NCBI GenBank assembly: GCA_022577435.1
Contig: JAKOON010000006.1
Span: 5,950,001 to 6,014,000, forward strand
DNA: 64,000 nt
Origin: Embiotoca jacksoni
Taxonomy: Eukaryota > Chordata > Actinopteri > Embiotocidae
Reading direction: 5' to 3'
Every line of letters starts with the position of its first letter. The first letter of the stretch is position 1. Shown piece by piece: positions 62,201-64,000 of the stretch. Both the position numbers and the translations under genes were made by a program. The notes under the pieces were generated by a model. It had not been told where the DNA came from. It saw only the letters and a list, made by a program, of their open reading frames with translations, and ran no database searches.

Positions 62201-64000
62201 TAATATAATATACAAGGGTATGTCAGATGCACACATGCCAAATAACAACTGCAGCCCATGGCTTGACTTACATAACCCCATCTGTGTAGAATACATATTC
62301 ACATTCCAGCACAGTGTCCAGCTGCACTCTCCCCTCAACCCAGAGGCCAGGCGCTCCAGGAACTTTCATCAGAAAATGTCTGTGGACTGACTTCAACTGC
62401 TCTCTTTATATAATGAGGTCATCACTACACCCAATCCCTTGTACTTTGGAGAAGAATACTAAAGTTTTGAAGTCTCCTAGCTCACAAAATCCCAAGCTTT
62501 ATCCTGAGTCAAAGATAAAGAATTTAAAACAGGGAAGAGGGATTGGGGCTGTAGTTTCTGAAAACACAGTGGAGATCATATCCCACGAGGAAAATGGTTT
62601 TAGTTTGTCGGTTGATTTTGTTTTTTCTGACATAAGGGTTATTCATGTTGTTAAAAACAACGGTCAAAAGTCCTTACGTTTTTGAATGCCAGAGTCAAGT
62701 ACGACAATTGTACACATGGCCTTGGAATCAAAACGATAACCACTCAGGGTTAAGGGAAATGTTCAGGTTTCACCATGAAAATGACAAAGAAAAAAAACAA
62801 ATGCCTAATAAATCAAAAGAATGTTTCCCCACAATAAGAAAAACATTCAAAGGCATGATCAAATATATCACACAAATAGAGTATGTACATATAAAATAGT
62901 ATTTGTAGCTTTTACATATCAAACTACAGTATTTGAAAGGTAAATACTTTTTTATGAGTAAAAAAAATACTTAAGCTGTAACATTATTTTACAAAGGCAG
63001 TTTAATGTAATTCTTTATACCAAGACAGTCATGGCCCATCATAAGCTCTTACATTTCAAACACAATCTGTTACAATTGTTATCAGCAGAATCAAACTGGC
63101 AAAAAAGTCCTTCAGTTGGAGATCAGAGTAAATTGCAGGTAAAACGTATTGCATCTTTGTGAATCAAAACCATACATAGGTTTTCCTTCTGTTTATTTCT
63201 GTACTGTGAGAGTTTTATCTCCAATAACCATAATTTGTTCAGGGACATCCTTTTATCCAATGAGATATAATCACAGTGGCAATCACTGCACAATTTCTGT
63301 CTCTATTGTCTTCTTTCCTTCTTATTATCATTATCCTCAAATCAATACAAATGTATCACTTGGTCAGGGGTATAATTGATGCTGTGCTTTTTCTGTTCAC
63401 ATAGATTTTAAAGATTAAAAAGTTTGTATCCACTATGACAATCAGATATGATAAGTATAAGTGTGTCAGATTGCCTTTCAAATGCAGGGCACAAGAGTGG
63501 GAATGATTACATTTAAATGTTCCCGACACTTCACATGGTAATTTTAGCAGGGTATATTCATAATTACCCCTATGTTCAATCAAGGACACTAAAATAAGAA
63601 TTATTTTGGGGTTGAATATCTTGCTAAAAAAATCTTCCTCTTTAACCTTTTTGCCTTGTGAAACAGAGATGGGGCCTGGTCTGTGGGTTTGTATACTGTG
63701 TTGTGCATTGATTTGACAAGCTTTGCATACTGTTACTTTTATATATAATGAGGGAAAGTATTTCTTAGTAGCTCAACATAATGTACCCTCTGTAGCATCC
63801 TCAGTATTGAATTAAAGATTGTTCATGATTTAATACATGAGACTAAATTAATCCTTTAGACGGTGGTCAGACATGATTTATTATTGGGTATGATTTAAAA
63901 GCTATCTTTTACCCTTTGGAGAGTGTATGAGGTCATTTCACAGTAAATGTTCTGAGGTCGATGAATCATCAGCGAGTGGAATCTTTACTGCAAAAACACA
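59291..64000. other. Upstream flank of ctnna2
   Basis: AT-rich DNA with a decayed LINE segment at 60.4-61.0 kb. No gene or RNA gene was recognised. The 123-codon plus-strand ORF at 62314-62685 has no family signature and no promoter or splice context. Confidence 0.7.
60380..60960 (-). mobile_element. Fish non-LTR retrotransposon fragment (RT C-terminal region, dead)
   Basis: Read on the minus strand, the segment corresponds to the carboxy-terminal reverse-transcriptase region of a very common fish LINE. The deduced peptide ends …HMLAWGSFGIPLV, where the family has an LAWERLGIP-type motif. The preceding RLGCLLTVS and GNLGEDPEQPGWTKV stretches align to the family's decreasingly conserved linker. 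Nucleotide landmarks such as GAGGAAACTCATTTTGGCC and CAAAGCTCATGACCATA (plus strand) are characteristic. It is 5'-truncated and full of stops. The 128-residue plus-strand ORF here is antisense to it. Confidence 0.8.

Noticed and set aside
62314..62685. 123-codon plus-strand ORF in the upstream flank
   Set aside because: No domain, splice or promoter context. A chance ORF of this length is expected in 64 kb over six frames.
1..64000. CRISPR arrays, bacterial operons, phage or other novel defence-type systems
   Set aside because: The window is vertebrate intronic DNA. Periodic sequences are microsatellites with no spacer structure, and there are no clustered long ORFs.

Overview
The window is vertebrate nuclear DNA, almost certainly from an acanthomorph (spiny-rayed) teleost. 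The base composition is AT-rich with long (CA)n runs. There is a decayed Tc1 element of the fish type, a fish non-LTR retrotransposon fragment, retroposon tails of the 'TTTATTAATCCC' + (GATA)n type, and a degenerate copy of the teleost repeat containing 'GAGCCTGGTTCTG'. No prokaryotic, viral or plasmid gene is present.

The only gene I can support is the 5' half of ctnna2 (alpha-N-catenin, catenin alpha-2), on the minus strand. It is transcribed from about 59.1 kb down past position 1. Five coding exons join in perfect frame with consensus splice sites: exon 2 (36341-36447, start codon at 36442), exon 3 (13004-13199), exon 4 (9554-9720), exon 5 (7932-8051) and exon 6 (6530-6796). Together they encode residues 1-284, which is the beta-catenin-binding/dimerisation N domain and the start of the M domain. 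Exon 7 onward, the rest of M and the actin-binding domain lie outside the window. Residue choices such as NTSNKGPS, GETMRIASSEFADD and ELKDPQCRDEMAAARGALKKNA assign the gene to the alpha-2 paralogue rather than alpha-1 or alpha-3.

Upstream of exon 2 I see three candidate 5' ends, all on the minus strand. (a) A CpG-rich promoter at 59.1-59.3 kb has NRF1-, CCAAT- and GC-box-like motifs and an ATG-free leader ending in a donor at 58828. (b) A second candidate promoter and noncoding exon at 42.47-42.68 kb has a ZNF143-like element. (c) A coding first exon ends at 41936 and splices in frame to exon 2, adding a predicted 28-residue N-terminal extension. It is preceded by a short in-frame hydrophobic upstream ORF.

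By region: 1-6.5 kb is intron 6 with a strong CTCF motif; 6.5-13.2 kb holds exons 6 to 3; 13.2-36.3 kb is intron 2, with the Tc1 fossil, a MITE, retroposon tails and a CTCF motif facing the first; 36.3-58.8 kb is intron 1 with the alternative 5' exons and many simple repeats; 59.3-64 kb is upstream flank with a dead LINE. The most interesting single observation is a pure (UG)31 tract in the transcript lying 4 nt from the exon-5 splice acceptor, where a polypyrimidine tract is expected. I found no new multi-gene system.
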